Positions 40,781 to 54,600 of a stretch of 64,000 nucleotides of DNA are shown one piece after another. The notes below the pieces were generated by a model. The model was not told the origin of the DNA. It saw only the letters and a program-made list of their open reading frames with translations, and made no database searches. The position numbers and the translations under genes are program-made. Numbering within the stretch: position 1 is the first letter of the stretch; each line of letters starts with the position of its first letter. Location: the NCBI GenBank assembly GCA_012845835.1, contig JABAKD010000109.1:306429-370428 (forward strand). Direction: 5' to 3'. This stretch comes from Undaria pinnatifida. Lineage: Eukaryota > Sar > Phaeophyceae > Laminariales > Alariaceae.

Positions 40781-43700
40781 ACCCCCTGCCCGACGCATAA
40801 CCATCGTCGGTGCAAAACTGGCATCCCGGTGACGGCCCGGAAACAACGCGTGCTTTCCATCCAACCAACGCTTCGTTCTTGCTCAGCTCTCCGTCATTGC
40901 CGCACCTCCATACCCGACGCATATGGGCGTGGATGCCGTGTAGGTATTCGGCGGCAAACATATCCACCGCAGTCTGCACACCCTTTGACGGTCTGGAACG
41001 CCGGTTCAAAAGGCGGCAATTCCTGGCAATTCCCAGCAAACCGCTACGATGCCCTTCCCCTACCGCGTCGCCCAACGCCCCCGGAGACGATACACTAGCG
41101 CCTTAGTAAGACACCCTTTGATACTATTACCTCCCCCATTCTCTGATATTCGCTGATACCTTCAACCATCCCTTGGCGGCCGGGACAACGCGGGCACCCC
41201 AGCAGGTCAATCTCCCGGCCCTCTCAACCCTAAACGGCCCGCAGCTCCTGCGCTCCGCCTATTGTTCGTGGACGTCGTCTCGGGTCAGCGGAGTTGCTGT
41301 GTTCTTGGATTCCTCGGGGTTCTTCGCTTCGATGAACCTCCTCCCCGTCTTGTTGAGAGTGGCGGACGTTCTCGGCCGCTTGTCCCCCCCCTTGCATCGC
41401 TATCGAGTGATAGCGGTTCGACAGATGTTGACGGGGAGCCCCCGGGAATTCCCAGACCTGCTGGATCGGTCTACCCTTGCCCGTAGGTGCCTGTTCCCCA
41501 AGCCGAAAAAAAGGTCTTCCATGAAATTGTCTTGAATCATTGCCAAAACCAAAACATGATTCTCCATAAAATGAAACAGCCGACTAGACACCTTAGCTAC
41601 TCGTTGGTGGCCCGCAGTAATATCCTCCACGCATACACACGCGCGGACGTTCGCTTGAGAGAAGCCACCGCTTCCCCCAGCAGCGGCGTCATACGACCAC
41701 CAGGCGTTCTTTCGCGTTTGACGGCGGTGCCTAAGAGGCATCTCGCGGGTGAACTTCCTCGTCCCCTCGTCTTCCCCTTCGGTGGCGTGTCGCTAAATCG
41801 CAGCGTTCATTTGGCAAATACCCTGTGACAAATGGCACCATACACGCTCAAGTTCCACGGAAAACGCACTAAAACGACGCGCAAATACCTCCATTCTCGC
41901 AATAAAACACACACAAAAAAATACGCGCTGTCTCGCGGATGGTGTCACACACACTGACACACATAGCCACACATAAAAATACCCACATCAAGACCCTCAT
42001 TCACACATCCGATGTTAGCGATGGTGGCCAACCCCAATAACATGGAATGGACACCCACTTTTCCTTCACTTCGCTTCTCTGCCGCCGTCGGGATACCCCG
42101 GGATGATTCTTTCTGTCAACATTCATCAATGGGCGTGGCTCATGCTTGTGCGTCTGTAACTGTTGTCTACAATCACCAGCGCACACTCAGCAGCGGCCAG
42201 TACGGCACACGTACAGCCTTGGATTTTATCACACAAGTTTAGAGCCTTGCATACACACACAAAACGTTCACAATCACACACGACACTCCTCTGCCCGCCG
42301 CGGCTAGGCTCCCACAATATGCAGTGGCCTGAGCGGAACCCGCAACGGCTAGGGTGGCATCATCTGAATAAATAAACCCGCGCCTTTTTACATCAATCAC
42401 ACGCCACAATCACTCACAAACACCCCATTCTGCTTGGCTTTGCCTCCACAATACGCATACGTCATAAGTCACACGCGCGGTTTTGGGTGGGGTTGTACAA
42501 GCCTATTCTCCCTCATGGCCCACGCGAACGCAATCAATGGCACACACCACCATCAGGCAGGCACAACATACAGCGCACATATCAAAAACATCCACCCGCG
42601 TCATCCCCTGTTCTTCCTCTTTTTCGCTAGGACGCATGCTACGATAGAGGTGCACCACTTTTTCCCCGAGGTTCCTCAATGTGTGAGCTTAACACATGAT
42701 TCTCCCAAAACTCACTTGGATAAAATATGCAACTGCTACCGGATAAAACATCCCATGGCTTTGGTACACAACAACAAGAAGAATCATTTTAAAACAAAAT
42801 ATTGAGTAATTGATTTCCGACGATTTTTGGTTAAGGAGCCCCGTCATTCAGAGAAAATGAGTGGCAAATATTGCTACTGCTGTGGTAGCACGCGTCCTTG
42901 TTTCCCTTTTTTTCTCTTTCACGATTTTCTTTGTTTCTGGCGATTCTCTGTTTTCTTTTATTTTCGCTCGGCTGCCCCTCTGTCCTTGGATCGCTTCACA
43001 CTGGATGTCGCCATATTGCACAGGCGCTCGGCTCGCGGCAGTGGATGCAGCACATCTGTGGCAACGGAACGGTGCAGCCAGAAAACCAAAGTATTAAACA
43101 TGCATGGCAATGCTGCTCTAACGACTCCATCGTCGTCACTTTTCTGTCCTCGTTTGGTCGAAGCGAGAGGTGATGCATGCACACTGGTTATCCTATTACT
43201 CGATGCCCAAGGCATGCATCATTCCTTTCCATAAAGTTCACATTTCCCAGCTCTGCATCATGATGAGCCACTGGTATCACATGGTATCGAAAATATTAGC
43301 AGGTATAATCGGGCGGACGGTAAACGATTAGGGGACTCCAGTGTACACCTAGCTCCGGTAAACATATATATCAATGTCCAGTGTCGGGAAATCATGGTAG
43401 CCGTAAAATTAACACCGCCACGACCAAAATCCACTGAAACAGTAACACTCGAACACTATGGTAAAAGCCTGTCCAAGTGAAATATGGTATAATTGTTATA
43501 AGTGATCTCGGTATTGTTAACTTATCCGAAACACGTCAGGTGCCTCGTGTACAATTCAACAAAAGCCTAAACATATCCGGGTTCGGAGACAAAAAGCCTC
43601 GAAAGGACAAGCTGCGATCTATACGAGGAGTACACACTCCTCAAAACCACCCTATCTCTGCATAATTGATCACCGAGGAGTTGATGGCGATGGTCGACAA

Positions 43701-46700
43701 CCGTCCAGTCTTTGATTACCAGTGTAGCATGTCGTGCGCACAAAAACGACGGATTTCCTCCAGCACTGCACTCCTGATGTGTTGATGTGTTGGATATGTT
43801 GCGTTGATGCCATGTCACCCCTAAAAATATTATACTGACAGACACATGGTACTAACGTAACGTAGTCGACAGAACGCTGTTACACGGGTAGATAGATACT
43901 GTATGCGGTCGTTATGTACTTCGAAATAGTGCCAAATGTGCAACTGAGCACAATCTCTCGTCAGTCGGCAGAGGAGCAAAATGTTTACACATGCGTTGTC
44001 TTCTCATGCAAGATGTGTACATAGGTGCTGCCTTGGAGAAGGAGACTACTTCCAACGATAAGGATTTACTACCTGGGGGCATACGCACGGACCCAGCGAA
44101 CAGTAAAATGAATCGAAGACACCAACTCCTCTTCGAAAAAAATGTATCTGCAGCGTTACTTTAAGTAAGTACATAAAGTAGAGGCGTAGCGCACGCACGG
44201 CTGTCCATTCAAAACTAAATATGCTGCAAAGCGTTGGTCTTGTGCTGTCAAATTATGCTCATTGTCATGTTCTAATACACATGGTACCAGATATGCCATG
44301 TGGAACAGGACATGACCTTGCACATACATGTGACTGTCATGCCTGTCATCATATTATTTCACGATTGAGACAGGCCATGACCTCTTGCACACGCTCACCC
44401 TATGCAGCCAACGGCACAAATGAGGCAAGATTGATGAAATACAGCAGTCAAATGGTCTTCTTCGAACTCGCAAGATTGATGTACCAGCAGCACCGTACGA
44501 AGTAATGGCAGCGGCAAAATTCACAGCCGATGTATTCACAGAACGCTGTTGTCGACTCTGTCCGTACGGGCACGACTAGGTTTACATGTACACGAATTAC
44601 GATAATTACTCTAAAGGAAAACAATAAACTTATAGGTCGCATGCTCGTGAGTGAGTGCAACGAGCGCGATTATACTTGTGTATTGTACGATGTGGCCATG
44701 GGAGCCCGGTCAGGAGTATAGAAAACGGGAGCCCGAGAAAGGCGCAATCTGGCTTCTGTTCAACATGATCCGGCTGTATTTTGAACTCAAGAACACGTTT
44801 GGTCTTCAACAGCATGCATGCATTGGTTGGTGAACGAACGATCACCATACGAGACGGGGATACAGATGGGCAGCACGAGCGACAGACGAACAGGACACGA
44901 GCAGTAGACGTACCTGCATGCGATCCAAGACCAAATGTAGGACTGTTTTCAAGTACCAGCGGACACAGAAATAATAGCAGATTTCCAGGTAACCACACTA
45001 AATACTCAAAGCGGTCCATCTCTCCGTTTTCCAGCATCCAGAGACTCACACAACAGATTTATGATATATGTCACGGTAAATACCATCGTCGAGCATCGGG
45101 CATGCACCAAGAATGTTTCGCATTGTACCGATCTTTGAATATAGCTGACATGCGAGCCCGTATACGTATAGTCTAACTATATAATCTACCCATACGACAA
45201 CATGACTCCGTACAGCATCATGCCGGAGGAAACATGCCCTCGAGCAAAATTGTTGAAACCTACACGACCACAGGTACGCTGTATCACAACAAACAAAATA
45301 CTACACTACAGTAGCGGTGTAGTCTATAATAGGCATACCAGGCACCGAAAATACAATAGCGAAACGTTCCTGAGTACGTTGTACTAATGTACCGTACTGC
45401 TCAACATACATTACGAGTATGAATCAGCAAGACGATAGAAAGTAGTGTGTCTCGTGTACGCCTGGTACCTATAAATTATCGTAGGTTACGTGTGGTAAGT
45501 GCCAATGCCAGTATTGCTGCTTTGCTCTCGCGCTATTATACCACTGTATCCTTCACAAGGGTATACATACACACCCCGTAAGACGCGCGATCGAAGTATC
45601 ACACACAACTTGCCAAGCTGAGTTTTGATCAAAAGCTATTTTGGTCCATCTCACAGCTGAAGTGTGGTTTCTCATTTATATTAATACTAGCTCTTACCCG
45701 GAGCGGTTAGCGACAAGAAAGAAGGACATCGTCCACACGTGTGACCCATTTCGCCGCCGCGGTGAATGACAAGCATAATTGGCATAGTGTACACATGTGA
45801 ACCACTCCTATCTCAGAACGGTACGCCACAAGCACAAAGAACATTGTGCATGCAAGTGACCCACCCCCGCCTACATCTTCGAGGCGTGGCATCAAGCCAT
45901 TGTCTGTATAACAGCTCAACCTTGTTTGGGGAAAAACAAAAAAGGAGGCAGGACAGAATATATGCAGATTTGATACGTGCATTATCTGACGACGTGTCGC
46001 GCGTGCCCCATAGGGCTTGCTGTTGATTGCCACATACACGTACAGCAGCGCCGCCTAGCCTGCTCATTAAGCTGGCGAGCTCTGTTCCGGCCATCCGTTT
46101 TTTCTCTATTTTCCTCCCTTCTCAGTTTGGTTTCCGCTAGTAGTTTTGTACTCGTTAGCCACGCTCGATTGATATGGAACACCGAAAGCATTGCAGCCGA
46201 GAACGTAGAGGATCAAACGTGAATAGCATTTCTTTTACGTTGGGCTCGCTTATCGGTACAGCTGTCGGGGTGAGCCGATGGTTTCTGATGCTCTTTCCTC
46301 TAGGATGTGTTGTCCCCGCCTCACGCAAAACGACTTTGAGACTGAGGGTCAGTATAACTGTAAAATACAGAAGAAGCAGCAGAGAAGACTATCATCATAA
46401 TATCAGAAAAAGGGAACAGTCTTCTGTGGTAGCTTTATGAACGTCTTCTCTCCGTGAACGAGCGCATGCGGGGGTATTACCATGCACATCACCTCTGGCT
46501 TGTATCAACACCTTATTTTGTTGGCAGTTGGTTTTCGAAAAACGTTTTGTCAATTAGCATGCAGGTAATTATTAGACATGAACAAGCACGTACGTTTGGA
46601 TTTATGATGAACAATGATCAACAGGGGGACGTGCGCGAGCAACAGACAGACGGTGCACGAGCAGCGGGTATGCCTGTGTGCAACGACAAACATCAGTTCG

Positions 46701-47190
46701 TACACCAAAACAAGCAGCTGGCCGAGCACCATTAGAAGCATACACAAGTAGTAGCAAAGGCAAACATCCGTCCGTCGCGTACATGTGATATGATATGGAG
46801 TGCTCGGGGAACATAAAAGGTATGATACACGCATAACAAGAACATGATAAGAGGTGCCTCTAGTGTATCATACGACATTATACAGTACACCATGACCAGC
46901 GCCAACATACGATATGATCCGGAGGATACCCCAGTGTGAGGCAACATAAGGACCCCTGTTTATTGGTATTAGTTATTGAACAGTTGTTATATTTCCGGAA
47001 AGTGGTACATTTTTCTACACGTAGGGAATTAAAAAAATCTGGATTTTCGACATCGAGTGATACGATTTGCAGCGAAGGTTCCCCCCAAGTAGACACTTCA
47101 ATCCGCGTGCATTGCACTGCCATCCGCAATCAATCGGCCTGGGTTCAGCATATGTCGAAGCAGGTTTCCAGTCCTCAGATCTTGAGTGGA
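40781..47190. other. Long stretch without a supported gene
   Basis: A minus-strand frame at 40764-41075 (no ATG at its edge; contains FAAEYLHGIHAHMRRVW) is the most protein-like piece but is unassigned. CA-rich sequence lies at 41890-42000. A foldback right-terminal fragment lies near 45575-45690 (ACGCGCGATCGAAGTATCAC then CTCACAGCTGAAGTGTGG). Segments near 44860-44930 and 46625-46690 share a CGAGCRACAGACRRAC...ACGAGCAG block. Confidence 0.4.
45575..45690 (+). repeat. Foldback-family right-terminal fragment
   Basis: It carries the CGCGCGATCGAAGTATCACA, CTTGCCAAGCTGAG and CTCACAGCTGAAGTGTGG blocks in the order of the other right termini. Confidence 0.65.
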
Positions 47191-47668
47191 GCCAAATCCC
47201 TCACGTCTATCTGTGACTCTCTCACCTGGTTCTTTGAGTTCGTGCAGCGCCACTTCGTGCAGGGGTCAGGAGGTATAAGGATCGTAGTCACGTCGGTCGC
47301 ACACAGCCCGTGCGGATGATCAACCAGGGAACAAGCGTGGCAACGGGCACGGTGGACACGGCAGTGCCAATGGGGCAAGGAGCTGGTAGAAGGATTCACA
47401 GGTCACTTCGCTTTATCTCTTTGTTCGCTTCGAAGGTATTAATAGCATGAATCAGACACTGGGCGGTCCCTCCAACGAGCGTTACTGGAGTCTGTCTACG
47501 AGACACCGAAGGCTTTCTTGTACCGGGACATCTTTTATACGCTTGTGCAATGAAGCGAAAGTATCTCATAAAGCTTCTCCCCTGGTCACAGACGGACCCT
47601 ACGCGTGACACTGATCAGCACAGTCGTCACGCGTCGAATTTTTGCTTTCCTAGCACTGCGGCGCTGCA
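47191..47668 (-). repeat. Dispersed repeat, copy 2 (frame broken)
   Basis: Homologous to 40308-40780. The frame equivalent to RDYDP(H/Y)TSW is interrupted by TGA at 47266-47268, where copy 1 has TGG. Confidence 0.6.
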
Positions 47669-48658
47669 ACAGAAAGGTAGGTTGATCGTCTTCAACCCGG
47701 TACGTTCCTATCGTTAGAAACTTTGCCCGGGCAATTCTAATTGTCCCATGCCTGGGTTCGCTTGCCAGAATGATGGCCTTTTGTGCTGGTTGACTGAAAA
47801 CCAGTTCGCGGGAGTTTGGTTTACCAGCAATTTACAGTGCCCCACCTTGGCGGTGGCAAGCAAAGCTCCTCGGCGATCAGTGCTGACGACATGATTATCG
47901 AGACCTAAAACGCATCATTCGTTGGGTTTAAAGCTCTACTAGTTAGACTACTTCACTCACGTAGCTGAATTATATCCACGATAGTGTTCAATTCCGATAT
48001 CCATGCGCGTTGACCTTGTCCTGCCTTTATCATCCAGCGGTACTACGGCGGGGACAGTACTCTCTTTTTCGTCCGAACGTACCACAAGTTGCCCAGATCA
48101 GATCGTTGCACAGATCGTACAGAGATGTGCCATTTCCGCGGGTCTGCCTTATCTGTTCGTTGTTTAACGAGCTGATCTACGCAGAACCTGAGTGATCTCT
48201 ACCAGGTACACGTTTCCGCAGTAACTGGGTGTATGATATGGTCATGATTTCAAACGTACGCCCTGGAATGTCAAAACAACGAACTCTGATACTGTAACAT
48301 TTTTATGGTCCTCACGTTATTGGAGATACACTATAAGCCCTGAGGTATGTAGTCAGCTCCAAATGCATAGCTCAGTTCTTTGGATGGATATCTATTTATT
48401 ATTTTCGCACTGCGAGGGAAGAAAAAACGCCATAACGCCGCCTTGTTGGCCATAGGTTGACCTTTTTGGAGTATCACTGACTGGAGGGATTGCACCCGCG
48501 GTGAATATATCCAGGGGCCAGCAAGTGAACCTCCTCCAGCGGACTCCGAATAGTGCTTTCAACATGGAGATTTTTTTTTTTTATCCTCCGGCGGATGGGG
48601 AAAAATCAAGCTTTAGCTCACGACACTTCCGCGTATTTTCATACGCGTCGTGTGTCGA
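47669..48658. other. No recognisable gene
   Basis: Unassigned sequence with a TACCAGGTAC motif near 48202. Confidence 0.45.
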
Positions 48659-48727
48659 TTTAACTCAGTTGCTTTCGCAGCTTTAACTCAGTTACTTTCG
48701 CAGCATTAACTCAGTTGCTTTCGCAGC
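48659..48727 (+). repeat. Three 23-bp tandem units
   Basis: Three copies of TTAACTCAGTTGCTTTCGC AGC-type units with single-base variants, followed by two copies of a 22-bp CACCG(C/T)A(A/C)ACAACAAGAAAA-type unit to about 48782. Confidence 0.85.
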
Positions 48728-48782
48728 CAACATGGAGATACACCGCAAACAACAAGAAAAACACCGTACACAACAAGAAAAC

Positions 48783-51426
48783 ACGGCGTGGTCTGGGTAC
48801 GACATTTGGTAACGTATTACCAGTAAAATGAATAGGAATAACGCCCTAAAATATATATATGCAAATGGTGTCTTAGGCAGTACTTGGACCTGCCTGTGAA
48901 ATCACAATGGATGGTTCTTCCACCTTCGTCACCTAACCCCGAGCGCCTCCTGGCTCCGCTTTCCGCTCACTACAGCCGGCGGTACTCGTGGCTTGTATTC
49001 TGGGTTCGAGCCTGTCCGCATTGACATACTTTTGTCCATGCGCCCTTGGACAATGCAGCCAATCGACTATTTCCAGCGGCCGTTCACAACTCCCTGGCAT
49101 TCCGGCGGGGCACCAGCGCATCGCGTGGTCTTTGCCAAGATTATTCATCGAAGTGCGCCACGACCTGTGCGGTAATCTCCCCAAATGGCCTTCACGAACC
49201 ATGCCATGTAGGTGATGCTGCTACTGCCACGCTGGGGCATAGCCAGCCACGCGAAACGACCCGCTGAGGTTCAACTAAGACAACCCTTGCGCCCCTGAAT
49301 CAGCTAACGGATGACATAGTCAAAATCACAGAACGTTGGTTGTTAAACCAGGGCGGATATTGAGTCCAGTTTTTTTATGACATTCGAGCCTTCGATCCCG
49401 GAAGGCAGCGCACTTGATGACTCCTGTCCCCATGGCACCAACCCGATCTTGGTAGAAGAGGTGGGCTCCACCCTTATCAGTATTTCCCTGCTAGTCCGAT
49501 CGTAAATTTGATGTCGTATTTCTCGCGGCCTCTAGTGGTTGAAAAAGGCTGGTGGCGTTCCGATCGTTGTCAACTGTAAGACGTTCACCCACATCGGGCG
49601 GGTTCACCAATCGCTGGTCATTAAGCCCAGTGTGAACCCTTTGAGGAACGAATGCACTTTATTGCTCTTCGACCAAGTGTCGTCGTTCCACCACATTCAT
49701 CGCGCAACAGACTCGATTTAAATCACGACCGTTTTCACACCACTGTGTCTTTACGCGTTAAAAGCATTGCCCCAGAGGACGTAGTATCGCATCACCTGGT
49801 TGATTTGCCCATGTCGACCATTAACGACATTACCAAGAGTTTGGAACAGATAACCATCCCCTCTGATCACGATAGAGCAAGACCTGTGGGCACTCCGCTT
49901 AGAAGACTCCCGACCCTTTCGGGGCCTCCTTCCGTGCCTACGCCAGATCGACCGCCCACGGCGCTGCTGCTATTTTGCACTTTGGTTAAACCGCTGCGCG
50001 TTATTCGATTGCAAACTGGGAACGGGAGCAACAGACCGTCCCCGCATGCTATGGCGTCGTCCAATACATTGTTCTAGGACGGCCATTTCACCCTTCCCGC
50101 TGAACGTTAGGGCATAAATTTAGCGCATTTTCACTGGCACCAGCGTCCCTCCTTCGCTGAGATTTATATTTTTGAGTTTCGCTATTTCAGCCGTCACAAC
50201 TGATGTTCAGGTCCACGTTCGGAGTGAGGTAGAGGACCTCTCTTCTCTCCACGGAATAGACAAAATAAAACGGGGTATTTAATCCCTAGCCCATACTTGT
50301 ACTGGAAACTGCGATCCCTCTCCATACCGCACCCCTGTTTCTTCACGTGTCTCAACGTCAGTTTTGGGGGAGGTATGAAGCGCTCCAAGTGGATAAACAG
50401 CCTCAGAAACATCTGCTGCACCGCTTCTTGTCCTCTTAGTACTGCCAGCTTTGTCAGCACTGCCTACACGGTCGCCGCGGTTGGTCCAGTGGTTAACCGG
50501 TAATGCTACTGTAGTTAGTAGTTGGTTCTGGAGTTCCTGTCCCAACGATTTTAGAGATTTTTTGTAAAGTTAATGGACAAAACGAACCAACGGCTGGGAT
50601 TGCTTTAAAGAGTGGGTAATCACAGTTCTATGCGAGTCGACGAGGGAAGAAGTAGGTGGAATCTTCCTCCATGACAAAAAGAAGAGGCGCGTACCGTAAT
50701 GGGAAGGAGGGAAAAGCCCATCTAGTCACCCCGGATCTGAAATACGCCAGGGACGGAGAAAGAGAAACCTTGCGAAGACAATTTAGGGGATGGTAAAAAC
50801 AAAAAGGTGGCGTATATGTCCGCCCTCATCCGCGCCTACCACATCCACGACCTCAATACCGTTTCGACGCCCGTGAGGTCCGGGCTACAGCGCACGGATC
50901 GGGTTTGAAGCATTATGGTTCAGCGAGTCAGAGCCAGCGGCTCGAGGAGCTACCGACTTGGTATATGCATGATTGTCGGTTTATCGATAAGAACTGGTGT
51001 ATATAGACTAATAGCTTTTATTACGCGCCGCCAAGAAAATTTGTTCAAGTCCCATTTTGGGGCGTGGGCGTGAGCCACGCGCGCTAGTGGTCCATGACCC
51101 CACCCTGGAGTCAAAATGGAGGTAGCCCTACCTACCGTACTCTTGGTCGTTACTGTCGTTCCCACCAACGCTGCTGTTATCCAGGCGTCCGTCACTCCGT
51201 CATGTGCCGACTTCATCTCCAGAATACGAGGTTTCTGGTAGCCCATTTTAACCGAAACATGCTCTGAACGACTGGGCTCCTTCATACAAATTCCTCGGAA
51301 TTTAGACTACTATACATAATTCTTTATTTGAGAAACACCTCTGACCTCGCTCTATACCTAAGCCATGGAATTCTTCATCCGGGAACATGTTTCATTTTGT
51401 ACAAATATTAAGAAGTTGAAGAGTTT
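48783..51426. other. No recognisable gene
   Basis: Frames at 49652-50077 (plus) and 50950-51285 (minus, ATG-initiated) have no visible domains. Confidence 0.4.
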
Positions 51427-51690
51427 GTGTTTATGTTGTGCTGTGTTTGTGTTTGTGCTGTGTTTGTGTTGTGTTGTACTGTGTTGTATTGTGCTGTGTT
51501 CGTGTTGTGTTGTGTTGTGTTGTGTTGTGTTGTGTTGTGTTGTGTTGTGTTGTGTTGTGTTGTGTTGTGTTGTGCTGTGTTGTGTTGTGTTGTGTTGTGT
51601 TTCTGTTGTGCTGTGTTTGTCTTGTGCTGAGTTTGTGCTGTGTTGATTTTTGTTGTATTACAAGTGTGTTGAGTTGTGTTGTGTCGTCCT
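51427..51690 (+). repeat. TGTTG pentanucleotide satellite
   Basis: A core of about 20 perfect GTTGT/TGTTG units (51500-51600) is flanked by TGTGCTGTG/TGTTTGTG variants. Cys/Val-rich and Thr/Gln/His-rich frames in it are repeat products. Confidence 0.95.
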
Positions 51691-54600
51691 GTTAAGGTCC
51701 TCACGAGAGGAGTCTCCGAGCTAATACGGTCTTGTCGCTTCTACTAGCATGCGTCATGAACACGCCGCAAGGATACGGTTTCCAAGACAAATATCCCGAC
51801 TGCTAGGTAGAGCGTAGGGGCCGGGTTGGACGACTTTATTGGAAAATGATCTCTGCAGCCGACGAGCATATAGTTGATTGGTACTAACTACCCTGAGCAG
51901 TCGGTCAAAAGCAACATGCGGGGAAAGTCGGTTTGCAACTTCCCGTCGGGGTGTTGCATATTCAAGCTGAAAGTACTTTACCATCATAACCGTCGGGGAA
52001 CGTTCTTGGGAATTTTGCGAGGAACGTTACTATATAACTGAATGCTGGCCAAAAGGATACCCCGGAGAATGCACCTGCCCGTAGCGTGTGACATGGTCTT
52101 TTCCTCGGAAGGGCGAGGTGTCGGTCAGCCCCACTTCTCGAGAGGTAAGCACCTCCTCTCCCTCCCGAAATTTCGTCTGCACCGTTTTCCATATTTTCTC
52201 CTTCCCCTTCCTACTGGTTTTCATTTTTTTTCTAAAGCGCAATTTCAAAAAATATATATTCTTCTTCCCCATGGCCCGAGATCTTCACAGACAGGTACTT
52301 CAGGGGCACTTCTGCGGCTCTTTTCACAAAGTCAAAGCCTTGATACAAATCGTTATAGCAAGTTTCCTCCGTTGGTTATGACGCGAGAGGACCAGCTCGT
52401 CCAACAGGATTGCGAAAACTATAGTGCCACATATGGTTTCCGTACAGATTTACAGCAGCAAGTAGAGTACCAGTATGTTCTTATATTAGCGAACCTCGGA
52501 AGGTTGTGTTTCCTTGGGTGTGACATCTCGGTCGGCGAGGACGAGGACGAAGCGAACGTACAATGCTGTATATCATGCAGATGGTTTTCATCAAGGAAGG
52601 GAACGTTCTGTATTTCGGAGAGAGTGACGTAGGTGCCGCCTGGAGTGGATAATAGCGAGAACAAGCACGCCAGGGGAATAGTCTACTACTAGTGTTGTTT
52701 TACCAGGTAAATACTCTAGTGTGTAGATCAAAACAAGATGTTGTTTGTTGGAAGGTTACGACGAGGAGGATGGTTGCTTTACACAAGCGGCGTGGCGTGT
52801 TAAAGTACACGGCACAGATGTTAAGAAACACATCAGATACCAGTACAAGTATAAAACTGTTTTTTACGTTATTATGTGAATCATCCCACGGTCGACTACC
52901 GTACGTAGCGGTGCAGCGAGAGGTTCTGAGCTCGTAACATGAGAAGCTCAATGTCATTATCATCCACGATCGACCGAAAAATGATTTCGAACGCACTCGC
53001 TTGCTCGCGTCATACGATCAATGCTTCTATGCGCTAGTTCTATTGATACCAATTTACTAGTACTAAGAGCAACGGAAATGTTGCTGTACTAGTATTAGGA
53101 GTATCATCATAACCGGCAGTCCCTCGCTTGAGAAGCTCAACCAATCAGAATGACACAAAAAACGTTTAACCCAAAAGGAGCAATACACCCCTACTGCACC
53201 GTAGAGGTAAATCTCGCGTACTACATCAGCAGCAACAACAACAACAACACACAGCAACGGTGCGGGTTACATGTCGGTAATGTTTTGGGCAGGCATTTCG
53301 GATAAGAAAGCGCTGACCCAAACCACAAATAAATGTGACTCTTAACGTCCTTAATTCTAACCCTGCGTGGAAGTTGTCTGAAACCATGACATCAAACAAA
53401 TATTTTCGGCCAAAATGTCGACAATACAGTTCATGAAGGTTTGTGTTTTGGCCGTTTTCGTGTACGATTAATATTAACATCCATTGAGTAAGAAGGGAAC
53501 CTTATACACAAATCGACGCGAGTTCAGGGGGGAAGGAAGTACGTTCACGCGACAAAATCGTTGGAACGTACCGTATCAGGCAGGCGGGCGAAGGGCTTGA
53601 TTGGTTTACTGCTATAGGGAAGGAGACAGAAACACCGAAAGACGGAAAGGCAGAAATAGGGCGAAAAAGTAACAGATGGGATGTGCAACACACCAAAAAT
53701 AATTAGCTACCACAAAATGCACATATTTTACGGGCCCCTCGTTTTCTAATTTGCACACACACGTGGTGTGTGGTGTGGTACGACACTGAACGTACAGGGG
53801 TGAGAGCAGCTTTGTTTTTGTTCAGAAACAGTTTCGTCCGACGAGGGACGTGCTGCCACAAAAAGAGACACCACTCACTGTTGCTGCTACTGTTGCTATC
53901 ACCCTCAGGGCCACAGCAACATCTGAGGGGCTGTACAGCGACTGTTTGGGTGGTTGTCCGCAGCAATCAATGTTAAACATGGATGTAGGCTGTTGCTATA
54001 AATAATACAATTGTCATCGAGATAGAGGTAGCTCCTTTTGGCGGAAATAATTTGTGACTGGGACTGGGCTCCTTTATAATCCCAGATCGTCAGTAGACCC
54101 CATCATCTGAAAAAGAATGGTGCAGCTCTCTTGCAGACTGTGTAGCATGAGCGCGTCTTCGATGGAAGAAAGGGAGCAGGTATGTAGTAGGAGAGAGAGG
54201 TGGACAATTTGGATTGTAAATGGAACTTTCACGAAATTATCGTTGCCGCTGGGGGGTATTTCGTAGCTGATTTCCAAGTTGTCGCAGGGACAGCGCTACT
54301 ATTGTTCCGTTAAACTGAATCCTCGACGCAAGAGAACGCGTCGATATTTTGTTTCAAACAGTCTGGGTGGCTTACATTTCGAAACCGTGTAGTTCTCAGT
54401 CTTGGTTATATGAGAGGCGCCAGGAGGAGGCGCGGTGCGATGAACTATGCATGCATAGATGGGTTTCGGGCTTCACAGCAGTAGTATCTTTTTCACGAAA
54501 TTGACTTTTCGGGGTGATTCGGTAGCTGTCTTCTTCGAGCGTGGAGCTGCTGCTGCTACTACTACTACTACCAAGTAATTGTCGTTGCTCAAGGTTGTTG

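Noticed and set aside
49652..50077. Retrotransposon gag fragment
   Set aside because: Pro/Ser-rich composition only; no zinc knuckle, capsid motif or neighbouring pol sequence.
51408..51704. Cys/Val-rich and Thr/Gln/His-rich ORFs
   Set aside because: All frames of the TGTTG satellite stay open; no independent coding signal.
52042..52632. 196-codon hypothetical gene
   Set aside because: ATG-initiated, but this length is expected about once by chance in six frames of 64 kb, and no domain or splice signals were seen.
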